From contig NZ_QGLF01000002.1 in NCBI RefSeq assembly GCF_003173055.1, forward strand, positions 186,322 through 250,321: a stretch of DNA of 64,000 bases, read 5' to 3'. Below the pieces are notes generated by a model that did not search any database, had not been told where the DNA came from, and worked only from the letters and a program-made list of their open reading frames with translations. Origin of the DNA: Zavarzinia compransoris. GTDB lineage: Bacteria; Pseudomonadota; Alphaproteobacteria; Zavarziniales; Zavarziniaceae. A program made the translations under genes and the position numbers. Of the stretch, positions 1-8,262 are shown one piece after another. The stretch's first letter is position 1, and every line of letters begins with the position of its first letter.

Positions 1-435
1 ATTGACCTTGATGCCGATTTCACGGCGCGCGGTGGCGCCGATCTTCATCACACCCTCGGCCCCGACCTCGTTGGTGGTCATGCGCAGGATCTCGGGCCAG
101 CGGTAGAATTCGTTCATGAAGGCCAGGATTTCGTATTCCTGGCGCGGGATCATGCCGGAAACGCCCTCGGTGGCGCGCATCACCAGCACGTCCCAGATGT
201 TCCAGGCCAGGTAATTGTTGAGGTCGTTCAGCTCGTCGAGGCTGAACTGGTCCTTGAGGACATCCTCGCGGCTCACGCGTTCGAGCACCTTGGACTTGGC
301 GCGGGCGCGCATGGTGCGGTCGCCGATGATGCCGTCGCGGACCGGCTCCAGTTCCTTGAAATTGCCGATATAGGCGAGATCCTGGAACCGCAGGCCGTTG
401 TCGCCCTCGGCGTAACGCTTCTTGTATGTCGACAT
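1..435 (-). CDS. Unrecognised protein, N-terminal part (runs off the window)
   Basis: An open frame reads leftward off the window edge from an ATG at 435; at least 145 residues are visible. A clear ribosome site (GGGAGGA) lies just before the ATG. The protein starts MSTYKKRYAEGDNGLRFQDL and is mixed charged and soluble, with no signal peptide or membrane segment. I recognise no family. It is the last visible gene of the minus-strand run that starts at 2755 and lies 42 bp after the swivel-domain gene, so it may be a partner of that phosphotransfer protein; this is inference from position only. Confidence 0.75.
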   Translation of the reverse strand, partial: MSTYKKRYAEGDNGLRFQDLAYIGNFKELEPVRDGIIGDRTMRARAKSKVLERVSREDVLKDQFSLDELNDLNNYLAWNIWDVLVMRATEGVSGMIPRQEYEILAFMNEFYRWPEILRMTTNEVGAEGVMKIGATARREIGIKVN

Positions 436-477
436 GATTTCCTCCCGATTGCTCTTTTTTGCCGCGTCTTCGATGGG

Positions 478-894
478 TCAGGCGACTTCGACGATCTTGC
501 CGTATTCGACGCCGCTGCAATCCAGGCGGACGCGCCGCCCCTGCAGCCGGTCGATGACCGATTTGAAGTGAGCGTCGTTGTTGCCGCCGGTGACGTAGCG
601 GGAATCGCTGTCCACCAGATGGGTGGTCATCACGCAGGGCATCTGGAATTCGCGGGACAGGATGCCGAGGTGGGATTCCGGCGCGCCCGAAAGCGTGACG
701 ACGCCGATCGCGCCCATGGTCAGGGCCGGCGACAGGAACGTGGTCGTGCCGCCCTGGACCAGCAGGATGTGCTGGCGCAGCTTGCCGCTCTGGATCAGCT
801 TGATCACGGATTGCGGGTTGGGCAGGAAGATGATTTCCCCTTCCGGCTGCTTGGCCGTCTCGAAGCTGTTGTACCCTTGCGCGATAACACTCAT
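478..894 (-). CDS. Stand-alone PEP-utiliser mobile (phosphohistidine swivel) domain protein
   Basis: A 138-residue protein with the core of the PEP-utilising-enzyme mobile domain: a Gly-rich strand near residues 47-63, then GAPESHLGILSREFQMP around residues 71-87. In PPDK, PEP synthase, phenylphosphate synthase and rifampin phosphotransferase this place carries the histidine that shuttles phosphate between nucleotide-binding and substrate-binding domains; His74 or so is the candidate here. Normally this domain is fused to large catalytic domains; here it is separate, so a partner is needed, perhaps encoded left of the window. Start ATG at 894 follows GGGAGGATCAA. Sits between a HAD phosphatase and an unknown protein in one operon. 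Substrate not known; phosphorylation of an alcohol or phenol is a guess. Confidence 0.7.
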   Translation of the reverse strand: MSVIAQGYNSFETAKQPEGEIIFLPNPQSVIKLIQSGKLRQHILLVQGGTTTFLSPALTMGAIGVVTLSGAPESHLGILSREFQMPCVMTTHLVDSDSRYVTGGNNDAHFKSVIDRLQGRRVRLDCSGVEYGKIVEVA

Positions 895-967
895 TTGATC
901 CTCCCGTTGGCGATGGTTCGTGCTTTTTCCGGGCTTTTACGCATGCGCCGGCTTACCGTTCCCGAGC

Positions 968-1753
968 CTAGTCGTGCGGCTGTTCCCGCCGCCGTCGCCT
1001 GGCGATGCTTGTAATCTGTCCGATGTCCTGGTCGCCGCCGGCTTCCGCTTCCGCTTCGGCCTCTGACACGGGCGCTGCCGATGCCCATTGCAGGATTTCC
1101 TGGGGCCACCAGGCGACTTCCTCGGCCCCGGCTTCGAGAAGGGCTTTCGGACTATGCATGCCCCAGGAGACGGCCAGCGCCCGGATGCCGCATTCGCGGG
1201 CGTGCCGGATGTCGCCGACCGTGTCGGTGACCAGGGCGACCTCGTCCGGCGACAGGGGCGGCTGGGGTTCCTCGTCGTACCAGTCGTGGCCGGCGCGCAG
1301 CGTGGCGTAGGACGGGTCGGCCAGGAACCGCCGGATGCTGACCCGCTTGTCGGGCTCGACATCGCCGGCGAAGACATGGGCGAAGCAGTTGCTGAGCCCG
1401 GCCTTGTCGGTAATGCGGTGAATTACGGCCGAGGCGTTGGTCGACAGGATGCCCAGCACGCAATGCGATGCAAGGCTGCGCACGACGTCGGCCATGCCGG
1501 GGATCATGCCCGGCAGGTATTCGCTGCGCAGCAGCGCCATGAAGTGATCGATCGCGGCCCGTGCCACCGCCTGGTCCGGGCACAGGCGGGGCAGGGCCAG
1601 CAGCAGGTTGTCCTGGAACAGGCCGAAGAACTGGTCGCGGCTGTCGATCCCGAGCCCGAACTCGCGGTTCGTCCGCTCGAACAGGGCCCAGGACGCCTCG
1701 CGGGTCTGCACCAGCGTCCCGTCCAGGTCGAAGAGTATGGCACGGATCGGCAT
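968..1753 (-). CDS. HAD-superfamily hydrolase (phosphoglycolate phosphatase-like)
   Basis: 261 residues. Motif I is DLDGTLV at residues 9-15 (nucleophile Asp9, acid Asp11). A helical cap follows, then motif II as STNAS, a basic residue in DKR for motif III and TDTVGDIRHA for motif IV. This is the phosphoglycolate phosphatase/beta-phosphoglucomutase type of the haloacid dehalogenase family, usually acting on small phosphorylated metabolites. The C-terminal 35 residues are a Glu/Ala-rich then Arg-rich tail not expected in the family. It lies 9 bp after the DUF7064-like gene and in the same operon as a phosphotransfer swivel protein, so it could remove a phosphate put on by that system; that is inference. 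Confidence 0.8.
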   Translation of the reverse strand: MPIRAILFDLDGTLVQTREASWALFERTNREFGLGIDSRDQFFGLFQDNLLLALPRLCPDQAVARAAIDHFMALLRSEYLPGMIPGMADVVRSLASHCVLGILSTNASAVIHRITDKAGLSNCFAHVFAGDVEPDKRVSIRRFLADPSYATLRAGHDWYDEEPQPPLSPDEVALVTDTVGDIRHARECGIRALAVSWGMHSPKALLEAGAEEVAWWPQEILQWASAAPVSEAEAEAEAGGDQDIGQITSIARRRRREQPHD

Positions 1754-1762
1754 GGCGGAGGC

Positions 1763-2755
1763 TCAGGCGGAAAGGCTGGCCCGGGTGGCGGGATCCGCGT
1801 TCAGCCGGGTCAACTGGGGCAGCTCGAAGAAGTCCTGGATCTCGCCGTAGCCGGTCAGGCCGGCCATTTCCCAGCGCCCGAGGACATTGAAGGCGATCAT
1901 GTTGGCCCAGCACTGCCAGGGGAAGCTGGTCAGCCCCTCGGCCTTGAGGCGCCACTCGCGGTCGGCCCGGTCGACCAGCAGAAGCTCGACCGTGCTGGCG
2001 TAGCGGTCCCGTTCCCGCAGGGTCACCCCCGAGCCGGCCTTCAGACCGAAGATCTCGCCTTTCTCGACCACATAGCCGTGGGTGAGGGACAGGTCGCGGC
2101 CATTCTTCTCGGGATCGAACGAGAAGATCGCGTGAACCGCCAGGTCCTTGGAGAAATGGGCGTGCAGCCAGCTCATGTTGGGCGCGCCCCGTTCCGGGCG
2201 GGGGCCCCAGGAATGGTCCATGGTCGAGACGCAGGCGATCGGGATGGTCCGGCCGCGCAGGGTGACGGTGCCCTCATAATATCCGCTCTGGTCGAAATGG
2301 CCGTTGTAGGCGGTGCCCCAGGCGAATTTGCCGGCATGGGCCCCGACCATCGGATCCATCGCCGGATCGTGGATGTCGAAGGCCGGCATGATGGCCTCAT
2401 AGGTTACATCGACCCTGGTGCCCTCGCCGTCGTCGAAGCGGATGTGCCAGACGCGGTTCGGTTCGAGACAGCGGATGTGCAGCCCGTTCGCGAGCTTGAA
2501 ATCCAGCAGGCTGCAGCCCTCGGGCATCGGCAGCACCGACTGGTAGTCGACATAATCCGCCTGCCAGGGCGTCGCGGCGAAGCCCGAATTCATGCAGATC
2601 GTGGAGTTGACCGTGCGCAGGTTGGTCCGGAACAGGGCATAGATGCCGATATTCAGTTTCTCCTCGGCGTTGTAGAAGCCGAAGAAATTCGTTTCCGCCC
2701 AATTCAGCTTGTCGGCGTCGGGCTTGTGGAATTCCGCATCGGAATCGAGGATCAC
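1763..2755 (-). CDS. DUF7064-like / carotenoid 1,2-hydratase-like protein
   Basis: 330 residues, GTG start at 2755 with GGGAG eight bases upstream. Rich in Trp and beta-strand patterns; contains GYYEGTVTLRGRTIPI followed by MDHSWGPRP, the His-Ser-Trp-Gly-x-Arg motif typical of the hydroxyneurosporene synthase (CrtC)/lipocalin-like fold and of the DUF7064/7065 proteins found in aromatic and terpenoid degradation clusters. No signal peptide. The first gene of the leftmost operon; two copies of the shared catabolic palindrome lie 63-109 bp before its start. A hydratase or binding protein role is possible, but no activity can be assigned from sequence. Confidence 0.65.
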   Translation of the reverse strand: MILDSDAEFHKPDADKLNWAETNFFGFYNAEEKLNIGIYALFRTNLRTVNSTICMNSGFAATPWQADYVDYQSVLPMPEGCSLLDFKLANGLHIRCLEPNRVWHIRFDDGEGTRVDVTYEAIMPAFDIHDPAMDPMVGAHAGKFAWGTAYNGHFDQSGYYEGTVTLRGRTIPIACVSTMDHSWGPRPERGAPNMSWLHAHFSKDLAVHAIFSFDPEKNGRDLSLTHGYVVEKGEIFGLKAGSGVTLRERDRYASTVELLLVDRADREWRLKAEGLTSFPWQCWANMIAFNVLGRWEMAGLTGYGEIQDFFELPQLTRLNADPATRASLSA

Positions 2756-2817
2756 GGTGTCACTCCCTGAGTTATTGTTTTCTATGCCACGCTACCGCCC
2801 CGGCCGTGTTCTGCCCA

Positions 2818-2864
2818 TATCCGGGCGGGAGAAAAGCAACTCGGTGCTCTATCCCGCCGGGATA
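2818..2864. promoter_or_regulatory. Tandem operator-like palindromes before the DUF7064-like operon
   Basis: TATCCCGCCGGGATA at 2850-2864 is a perfect palindrome (7+1+7). A weaker copy, TATCCGGGCGGGAGA, lies 32 bp away at 2818-2832. Both are upstream of the GTG at 2755. The same half-sites recur before the transporter gene (4039-4053) and the alcohol dehydrogenase operon (8373-8423), which suggests a common regulator. No regulator gene for it is visible in the window. Confidence 0.6.
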
Positions 2865-2997
2865 AGGCCGGACCGGCGGAAAGGCGGACAAAGGGCGCCC
2901 GTCCGGCCCGACGGGGGCCGGGCGGGCGCGAGTTGGGCAGGGGAGAGCACCTGCCTTGGACAAAGGAAGCGATCCCGCCCGGTTCCGGCCGGGAGGT

Positions 2998-3927
2998 TCA
3001 GAATGCCTTCATGAAACGCAGGTTGATCCGGTCGCCTTCGCGCAGGCCGTTCTCGACGGCAGCGTCGTTGCCGTAGAGCGCGACCAGATTCCAGCTCGGC
3101 GCGAAACTCCAGCCGAAGCCGACCCGGAAATTGGTGGTCGAGACTTCATTGTTCTGTGCAATGCCGTTGATCTCGGTCTCGCCGCCGATGAAATGGTTGA
3201 CGCCCGCCCGCAGGTCGAAGTCGGGGGTGACGCTGTAGCGAAGCCAGGCCTGGAACTGGCCCAGGGGCTTTTGCGAAAGCGTATCGCTGTTCGGGCCGAG
3301 ATCATTGTTGTCGCCGAAGAAGGTGACGTCGGCAGACAGTTGGACGCTGAGGTCCGGGGTGAACAGGGGGAAGGTGCCGGCGGCCTGGAGCATGTATTTC
3401 CAGCGGTTCTCGCCGAGATTCAGGGCCTCGCCGCCGTCGTAGTTCCCGGTCGGCACGAAGACGGCCGGCGTCACCCCGAAGAAGACCCCGTCCTCGGGCC
3501 GGTTGTAGAGCCAGAAGGTGCTGGTCAGGATGAGGTCGCCGATACCTTCCGCGGTGCCGAGGCCGTCCAGATTGCCGGTGCCCTCGAGGCGGCCGAAAGG
3601 CAGCAGGAACTGCGGATCCGCCAGGAAGGGACCGATCTTGACGAAATGCGCGACGCGCAGGATGCCGACATTCGAGGTGAGGTCGCCGTCGGCGACCTTG
3701 TTCCCGTCGGCGTAGACGCCCGTCCGCTTGGCATATTGGTAATAGAGAAGGGCCAGCGTCGTGCCCTCGGGCACGGCGCCGGCGGCATAATCGTCGGCAT
3801 CGAGATCAAGCGCCCAGGTCGGCGCCGCCGTCCCGCCGCCGAAAACCAGCGCAGCGGCGGCTGCCACCGGCGCCAGCGTCTTGCCGGCCGTCCTGGTAGC
3901 GATGTCGAGGAAATTCCCGCAGATCAT
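2998..3927 (-). CDS. Outer-membrane transporter of the phenol-degradation (MetA-like) family
   Basis: 309 residues with an N-terminal signal peptide (hydrophobic stretch LAPVAAAAALVFGGG, cleavage probably after PTWA near residue 38). The mature part is a series of amphipathic strands and ends with RFMKAF, a C-terminal Phe signature for outer-membrane barrel insertion. The pattern (GDLILTSTFWLYN, PAVFVPTGNYDGG, GVNHFIGGETEING) matches the Phenol_MetA_deg transporters often found next to genes for aromatic or terpenoid breakdown. Start ATG at 3927 follows GGGAGG. Likely imports the hydrophobic substrate of the cluster. It has its own promoter region with the shared palindrome at 4039-4053. Confidence 0.75.
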   Translation of the reverse strand: MICGNFLDIATRTAGKTLAPVAAAAALVFGGGTAAPTWALDLDADDYAAGAVPEGTTLALLYYQYAKRTGVYADGNKVADGDLTSNVGILRVAHFVKIGPFLADPQFLLPFGRLEGTGNLDGLGTAEGIGDLILTSTFWLYNRPEDGVFFGVTPAVFVPTGNYDGGEALNLGENRWKYMLQAAGTFPLFTPDLSVQLSADVTFFGDNNDLGPNSDTLSQKPLGQFQAWLRYSVTPDFDLRAGVNHFIGGETEINGIAQNNEVSTTNFRVGFGWSFAPSWNLVALYGNDAAVENGLREGDRINLRFMKAF

Positions 3928-4038
3928 TTCATCCTCCCTGGATGCTGTCGTTTATACTCCCGCTCTTCATTATTTCTGTAGAGGGCGGGGTTTATTTGAC
4001 TGACCCGCTAATTTTATTTTCCTCTTCAAGACAGTCCA

Positions 4039-4053
4039 TATCCGGCCGGGATA
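4039..4053. promoter_or_regulatory. Operator-like palindrome before the transporter gene
   Basis: TATCCGGCCGGGATA, with half-sites like those at 2850 and 8383, 112-126 bp upstream of the transporter ATG. The surrounding 3.93-4.07 kb stretch is unusually AT-rich for this genome, as expected for a promoter. Confidence 0.55.
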
Positions 4054-4127
4054 AAAATCGATTCTTCATTTGGTATTTAAGAGACCGTTTGGAAACCCGG
4101 CCGGATCGGCCTGTCCGGGGCGCAGAC

Positions 4128-4161
4128 GAAAAGAGCCCCGCGAACCGGCCGCGGGGCTCTT
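4128..4161 (-). terminator. Rho-independent terminator of the dehydrogenase operon
   Basis: A perfect 12-bp inverted repeat (AAGAGCCCCGCG at 4131-4142, its complement at 4150-4161) with a 7-base loop. On the minus strand the stem is followed by TTTTC. It begins 13 bp after the stop of the aldehyde dehydrogenase gene and so ends the 8262-to-4174 transcript before the transporter promoter. Confidence 0.8.
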
Positions 4162-4173
4162 CGGACGGGGGGC

Positions 4174-5601
4174 TCAGGCGGCGCCGTTCACCACCAGGGT
4201 CTGGGCATTGGTGTATTCGGCAAGGCCTTCCAGGGCATTCTCGATCCCGATCCCCGACTGCTTGTGGCCGCCGAAGGCGACATGGGGAGAGAAGCTGTGG
4301 ATTTCGTTGATCCAGACCGTGCCGGCCTCGATCCGTTCGGCGACCTGCCGGGCGGTTTCGATGTCCCTGCCCCAGACCGAGGCGGCAAGCCCGTATTCGG
4401 TGGCATTGGCGCGGGCGACGACATCGTCGAGATCGTTGAACTTCAGCAGCGGCAGGACCGGGCCGAAGGCTTCCTCGACCACCACCCGGCTATCCTCGGG
4501 CGGATTGTCGACGATGGTGACGGGAACGAAGAAGCCGGGCCCATCGCCGATTTCGCCGCCGATCAGGAAGCGCTGGCCGTTGGCCTTGGCGTCCGCCAGC
4601 AGGTCCCGCAGCTTCTCGAACTGCATCCGGTTCTGGATCGGGCCGAGATCGATACCCTGGCGCGCACCGTCGCCCACCTTCACGGTGCGGGCGTAGTCGA
4701 CCAGCGCCGTGGCAAGCTCGTCGTAGATGTCCTCGTGGATATAGAGTCGCTTGGCGGCAACGCAGAACTGGGCGCTGTTCTGGAAGGCGGCCCAGAATAG
4801 TTTCTCCGCGGTCTGCTTCACGTCGACGTCGGGCAGCACGATCGCCGGATCGTTGCCGCCCAGTTCGAGGGTGATCCGCTTGAGGTTGCCCGATGCCGAG
4901 GCCATGATCTTGCGCCCGGTGGCGGTCGAACCGGTGAAGCTGATCTTGCGCACGCTCGGATGGGTGGTCAGCCAGGCGCCGAGATCATTGCCGCCGGAGA
5001 CGATGTTGAGCACGCCCGGCGGCAGCACGTCGCGCAGCAGTTCGCCGAGCTTCAAGGTGCAGAGCGGCGTATAGGGCGAGGGCTTCAGCACCATGGTGTT
5101 GCCGGCGACCAGGGCGGGCGCGATCTTCCAGATCGCCAGCAGCACCGGAAAATTCCAGGGCGTAATGCCGCCGATCACGCCGAGCGGCACCCGCCGCGTT
5201 TCCACCCGGCGCTCGGCCGTATCCTCGACGACATGGACCGGCAGGGACTGGCGGGCGATCTCGCGGCACCAGACGACCGAGCCGCCGATTTCCCATTCGG
5301 CGCCCTTGCGCGCCTTGCCCTGTTCGAGCGTCAGCAGGCGCATGAAGGCTTCGGCATGGGCCTCGATCAGGTCGCCGATGCGCGCGACCAGCGCCTGGCG
5401 CTCCGCGATGGGGCGGGCGCTCCACGCCGGGAATGCCCGGGCGGCGGCGTCCACCGCCGCATCGAGCTGTGCGCGCGTCGCATCCGGCGCTTCGGCGATG
5501 ACGTCCTCGGTCGCCGGATTATAGGCCGGGAAACCGGCCGGCGCGGTGGCCGCCCGGCCGTCGATCGTCATGGTGTAGTCGGAGAAGAAATCGATGCTCA
5601 T
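4174..5601 (-). CDS. NAD(P)-dependent aldehyde dehydrogenase
   Basis: 475 residues, the usual length of the family. PWNFP (active-site Asn) is followed by KPSPYTPL, then the SFTGSTATGR Rossmann loop, ELGGNDPA with the general-base Glu, and QFCVAAKR with the nucleophilic Cys. The open frame extends much farther upstream, but that part overlaps the ligase gene; the ATG at 5601, 19 bp after the ligase stop, gives a normal N-terminus (MSIDFFSDYTMTIDG). It is the last gene of the ADH-ligase-ALDH operon and should oxidise the aldehyde made by the alcohol dehydrogenase to the acid used by the ligase. Substrate unknown. Confidence 0.9.
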   Translation of the reverse strand: MSIDFFSDYTMTIDGRAATAPAGFPAYNPATEDVIAEAPDATRAQLDAAVDAAARAFPAWSARPIAERQALVARIGDLIEAHAEAFMRLLTLEQGKARKGAEWEIGGSVVWCREIARQSLPVHVVEDTAERRVETRRVPLGVIGGITPWNFPVLLAIWKIAPALVAGNTMVLKPSPYTPLCTLKLGELLRDVLPPGVLNIVSGGNDLGAWLTTHPSVRKISFTGSTATGRKIMASASGNLKRITLELGGNDPAIVLPDVDVKQTAEKLFWAAFQNSAQFCVAAKRLYIHEDIYDELATALVDYARTVKVGDGARQGIDLGPIQNRMQFEKLRDLLADAKANGQRFLIGGEIGDGPGFFVPVTIVDNPPEDSRVVVEEAFGPVLPLLKFNDLDDVVARANATEYGLAASVWGRDIETARQVAERIEAGTVWINEIHSFSPHVAFGGHKQSGIGIENALEGLAEYTNAQTLVVNGAA

Positions 5602-5620
5602 GGCTGGGTCCTTCCCTGTA

Positions 5621-7135
5621 TCAATGGTTTGCGGCGCCCTGGCTCCGCGCGTCGTCGCGCAGGGAGCGGCGCAGGATCTTGCCGGTGCTGGTCTTCGGCA
5701 GATCGGAGACGAAGGCGATCCTTCTCGGGATCTTGTAGGCGGCGAGATGGTGCCGGCAGTGCAGAAGAAGCTCGGCCTCGTCGAGCGCTGCGCCGCTGTG
5801 GCGGACGACGAAGGCCTGGGCGATCTCCCCCTTGTCGGCATCGGGCACGCCGGCGACTGCGACCATGGCGACGGCGGGATGCATGGCGATCACCTGTTCC
5901 AGCTCGGCGGGATAGACGTTGTAGCCGGCGGTGATGATGAGGTCCTTCTTGCGATCGACGATGAAGATGTAACCGTCTTCATCCATCCGTGCGATGTCGC
6001 CGGTGGCGAGCCAGCCCGCCGGATCGATGGTTTCCGCCGTCGCGGCCGGGTTGTTCCAATAGCCCTGGGTGACCAGCGGCCCGCGGACCACGAGTTCGCC
6101 CGCCTGGCCGGGGCCGGCGTCGCGGGCCGGATCGGCGAGATCGGCGATCCGCGCCTCCACGCCGGGCACGGGCAGGCCGATCGAGCCGAGCCGGGGCGGC
6201 CAGTAGGGCGAATGGGTCACGGCCGGTCCCGCAACCTCGGTCATGCCCCAGAGTTCGAGCAGGGGGCACCCGAAGCGGGAGACCACCGCCTCGATCTTGG
6301 CGGTCGGCATGGTCTGGCCGCCGACCGTGCACCGCGTCAGGCTGCCGAGCGCGGCGGCCGCGATGTCGGGGTGCGCCAGCATCTGGTAGTACATGGTCGG
6401 CACCCCCTCGAACAGGGTAACCCTTTCGATCTCGATCAGCCGCAGCACCTCGCCGGCGTCGAAGCGCGGCAGCAGCACGAGGCGCATCCCGCTCTGGAAC
6501 GCTGCGTTCATGACGATGTTGCCGTAGACATGGGGCAGGGGCAGGGCGGAGAGCACCGTGTCGCCCCGGTGCCGGACGTGGATCGTGGCGGTGGCGGCCA
6601 TGCTGGAGAAGACGCAGCGGTGGCTGAGCATGGCGCCTTTCGGCCGGCCGGTGGTGCCCGAGGTATAGCCGATGGTGAAGAGATCGTCCGGCCGCACCGC
6701 CACCGGTGCGCGGTAGCCGGAGGCCAGAAGGGCTTCGAATTCGGCGTCCCCGCCCGGGGCGATGACGATGGCGCCTGCCGGCACGGGCACCGCATCCCGG
6801 CGCTCGGCGGGCAGGATCAGGGCTTTCGCGCCGGAGTCGGCGGCGGCATAGCCGACTTCCTGCGGGCTGAGCAGAATATTGGCCGGCACCACCACGGCCC
6901 CGAGCCGGGCGAGGGCATGATAGGCGGCGATCCATTCCCAGCCGTTCGGCAGGTGCAGGACGACCCGGTCGCCGGGGCCGATGCCCAGCGCGGCAAGGCC
7001 GCCGGCGAAACGCCCGGCGCGCTGGTCGATCTCGTGGAACGTCAGGCTGCCCTGGCCGGGCAGGGTCAGGGCCACGGCATCGCCGAAGCGCCGGGCGGCA
7101 TCGAACGCCAGGGATGACATGACAGGTTCAACCAT
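5621..7135 (-). CDS. AMP-forming acyl-CoA ligase
   Basis: 504 residues, class I adenylate-forming enzyme. Visible motifs: YTSGTTGRPKGAM (P-loop-like A3), WGMTE (A5), TGDIARMDEDGY (A7), VDRKKDLIITAGYNVYP (A8 hinge) and PKTSTGKILRR with the catalytic Lys of A10. Start ATG at 7135 is five bases after the alcohol dehydrogenase stop and preceded by GGGGAGGTG. It should activate a carboxylate made by the two dehydrogenases encoded on either side. Substrate could be a fatty, aryl or terpenoid acid; the sequence alone does not decide. Confidence 0.88.
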   Translation of the reverse strand: MVEPVMSSLAFDAARRFGDAVALTLPGQGSLTFHEIDQRAGRFAGGLAALGIGPGDRVVLHLPNGWEWIAAYHALARLGAVVVPANILLSPQEVGYAAADSGAKALILPAERRDAVPVPAGAIVIAPGGDAEFEALLASGYRAPVAVRPDDLFTIGYTSGTTGRPKGAMLSHRCVFSSMAATATIHVRHRGDTVLSALPLPHVYGNIVMNAAFQSGMRLVLLPRFDAGEVLRLIEIERVTLFEGVPTMYYQMLAHPDIAAAALGSLTRCTVGGQTMPTAKIEAVVSRFGCPLLELWGMTEVAGPAVTHSPYWPPRLGSIGLPVPGVEARIADLADPARDAGPGQAGELVVRGPLVTQGYWNNPAATAETIDPAGWLATGDIARMDEDGYIFIVDRKKDLIITAGYNVYPAELEQVIAMHPAVAMVAVAGVPDADKGEIAQAFVVRHSGAALDEAELLLHCRHHLAAYKIPRRIAFVSDLPKTSTGKILRRSLRDDARSQGAANH

Positions 7136-7140
7136 GGCGC

Positions 7141-8262
7141 TCACCTCCCCGCGGCCCGGCCCGGGATCAGGACCGCCTTCAGCACGCGCCCGGCTTCGGA
7201 ATCCGCGGCGGCATCCTCGATCTGCTCCAGGGGGTATCTGCGGATCAGGCGGTCGAAGGGGAAGCGCCCCTGGCGCCAGAGTTCGACGAGCTGGGGGATG
7301 AAGACATCGGGAACGCTGTCGCCCTCGATGATGCCGCGCACGGTGCGGCCGAACAGGATGCCGTTCATGTCGAGGGCGATTTCCGTTCCCAGGGGGGCGA
7401 CGCCGATCACGCCGCAGACACCGGTCAGGCGCAGGCTGTCGACCGCCTGCCGCACCACCTTGGGCAGGCCCGTGCATTCCAGCGAATATTGCGCGCCCTC
7501 GCCGCCGGTGACCGCCTGGATCGCTTCCACCGGGTTTTCGCGGCCGCCGTTCACCGTGTGCGTCGCGCCGAGGTCGCGGGCAAGGGCCAGGCGGTCGTCG
7601 TTGAGATCGACGACGATGATGGTGGCGCAGCCGACGACCCGCGCCGCCATCACGGCCGCCAGGCCGACCGAGCCCGCGCCGAAAACGGCGATGCTGGTGC
7701 CGGCCCCCGGGCGCAGCGCATTGATGACCGCGCCTGCCCCGGTCTGGATGCCGCAGCCGAGCGGCCCCATGATGTCGACCGGCACATCGGCCGGGATCTT
7801 CACCACATTGGCCTCGCCGGCCAGGGCGAAATCGCCGAACGAAGACTGGGCGAAGAAGCAGCCGCTGACCCGGGCGCCATGGGCATCGCAACAGGGACTG
7901 CTGCCGTCGGGGCGGCCGCCGCTGAAATTGCGGCCGTAGAGTTCGATGCAATAGCCGTAGCGGCCGCCCCGGCAATTGGTGCATTTGCCGCAGCTCGCGA
8001 AGCTCAGCACCACATGGTCGCCCGGGGCGACCTTGGTTACCTTGGCGCCGACCCGTTCGACGATGCCCGCACCCTCGTGGCCGAGGACGGCGGGCAGCGG
8101 CGTCGGGAAATACTGGTCGCGCACCACGAGGTCGGTGTGACACATGCCGACACCGGCGATGCGGACGAGAACCTCGTCCTCCCTCGGCTCGTCCAGGCTC
8201 AGGCATTCGATCGTGAAGGCCCCGCCCTTTTCGCGCACCACGGCTGCATTGATCTTTTGCAT
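7141..8262 (-). CDS. Zinc-dependent alcohol dehydrogenase (aryl-alcohol dehydrogenase-like)
   Basis: 373 residues, medium-chain dehydrogenase. GMCHTD gives the first catalytic-zinc Cys, GHEGAG the His-Glu pair, and CGKCTNCRGGRYGYC the four structural-zinc cysteines; VFGAGSVGL is the NAD-binding turn followed by an Asp (VVDLND), which favours NAD over NADP. The layout is that of benzyl-alcohol and glutathione-independent aryl-alcohol dehydrogenases. ATG at 8262 chosen because it gives the family N-terminus and has GGAG upstream. First gene of the operon with ligase and aldehyde dehydrogenase; a paired CGGGATAA/TTATCCCG site lies about 120-150 bp upstream. Confidence 0.9.
   Translation of the reverse strand: MQKINAAVVREKGGAFTIECLSLDEPREDEVLVRIAGVGMCHTDLVVRDQYFPTPLPAVLGHEGAGIVERVGAKVTKVAPGDHVVLSFASCGKCTNCRGGRYGYCIELYGRNFSGGRPDGSSPCCDAHGARVSGCFFAQSSFGDFALAGEANVVKIPADVPVDIMGPLGCGIQTGAGAVINALRPGAGTSIAVFGAGSVGLAAVMAARVVGCATIIVVDLNDDRLALARDLGATHTVNGGRENPVEAIQAVTGGEGAQYSLECTGLPKVVRQAVDSLRLTGVCGVIGVAPLGTEIALDMNGILFGRTVRGIIEGDSVPDVFIPQLVELWRQGRFPFDRLIRRYPLEQIEDAAADSEAGRVLKAVLIPGRAAGR

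Noticed and set aside
1088-2770. Long plus-strand open frames across the catabolic genes, and similar ones at 38525-40912 and 32629-35295
   Set aside because: They are antisense to genes with full sets of family motifs and reflect high third-position GC.
5602-5841. Long N-terminal extension of the aldehyde dehydrogenase
   Set aside because: The upstream frame overlaps the C-terminus of the acyl-CoA ligase, which has clear motifs; the ATG at 5601 gives the normal family length.
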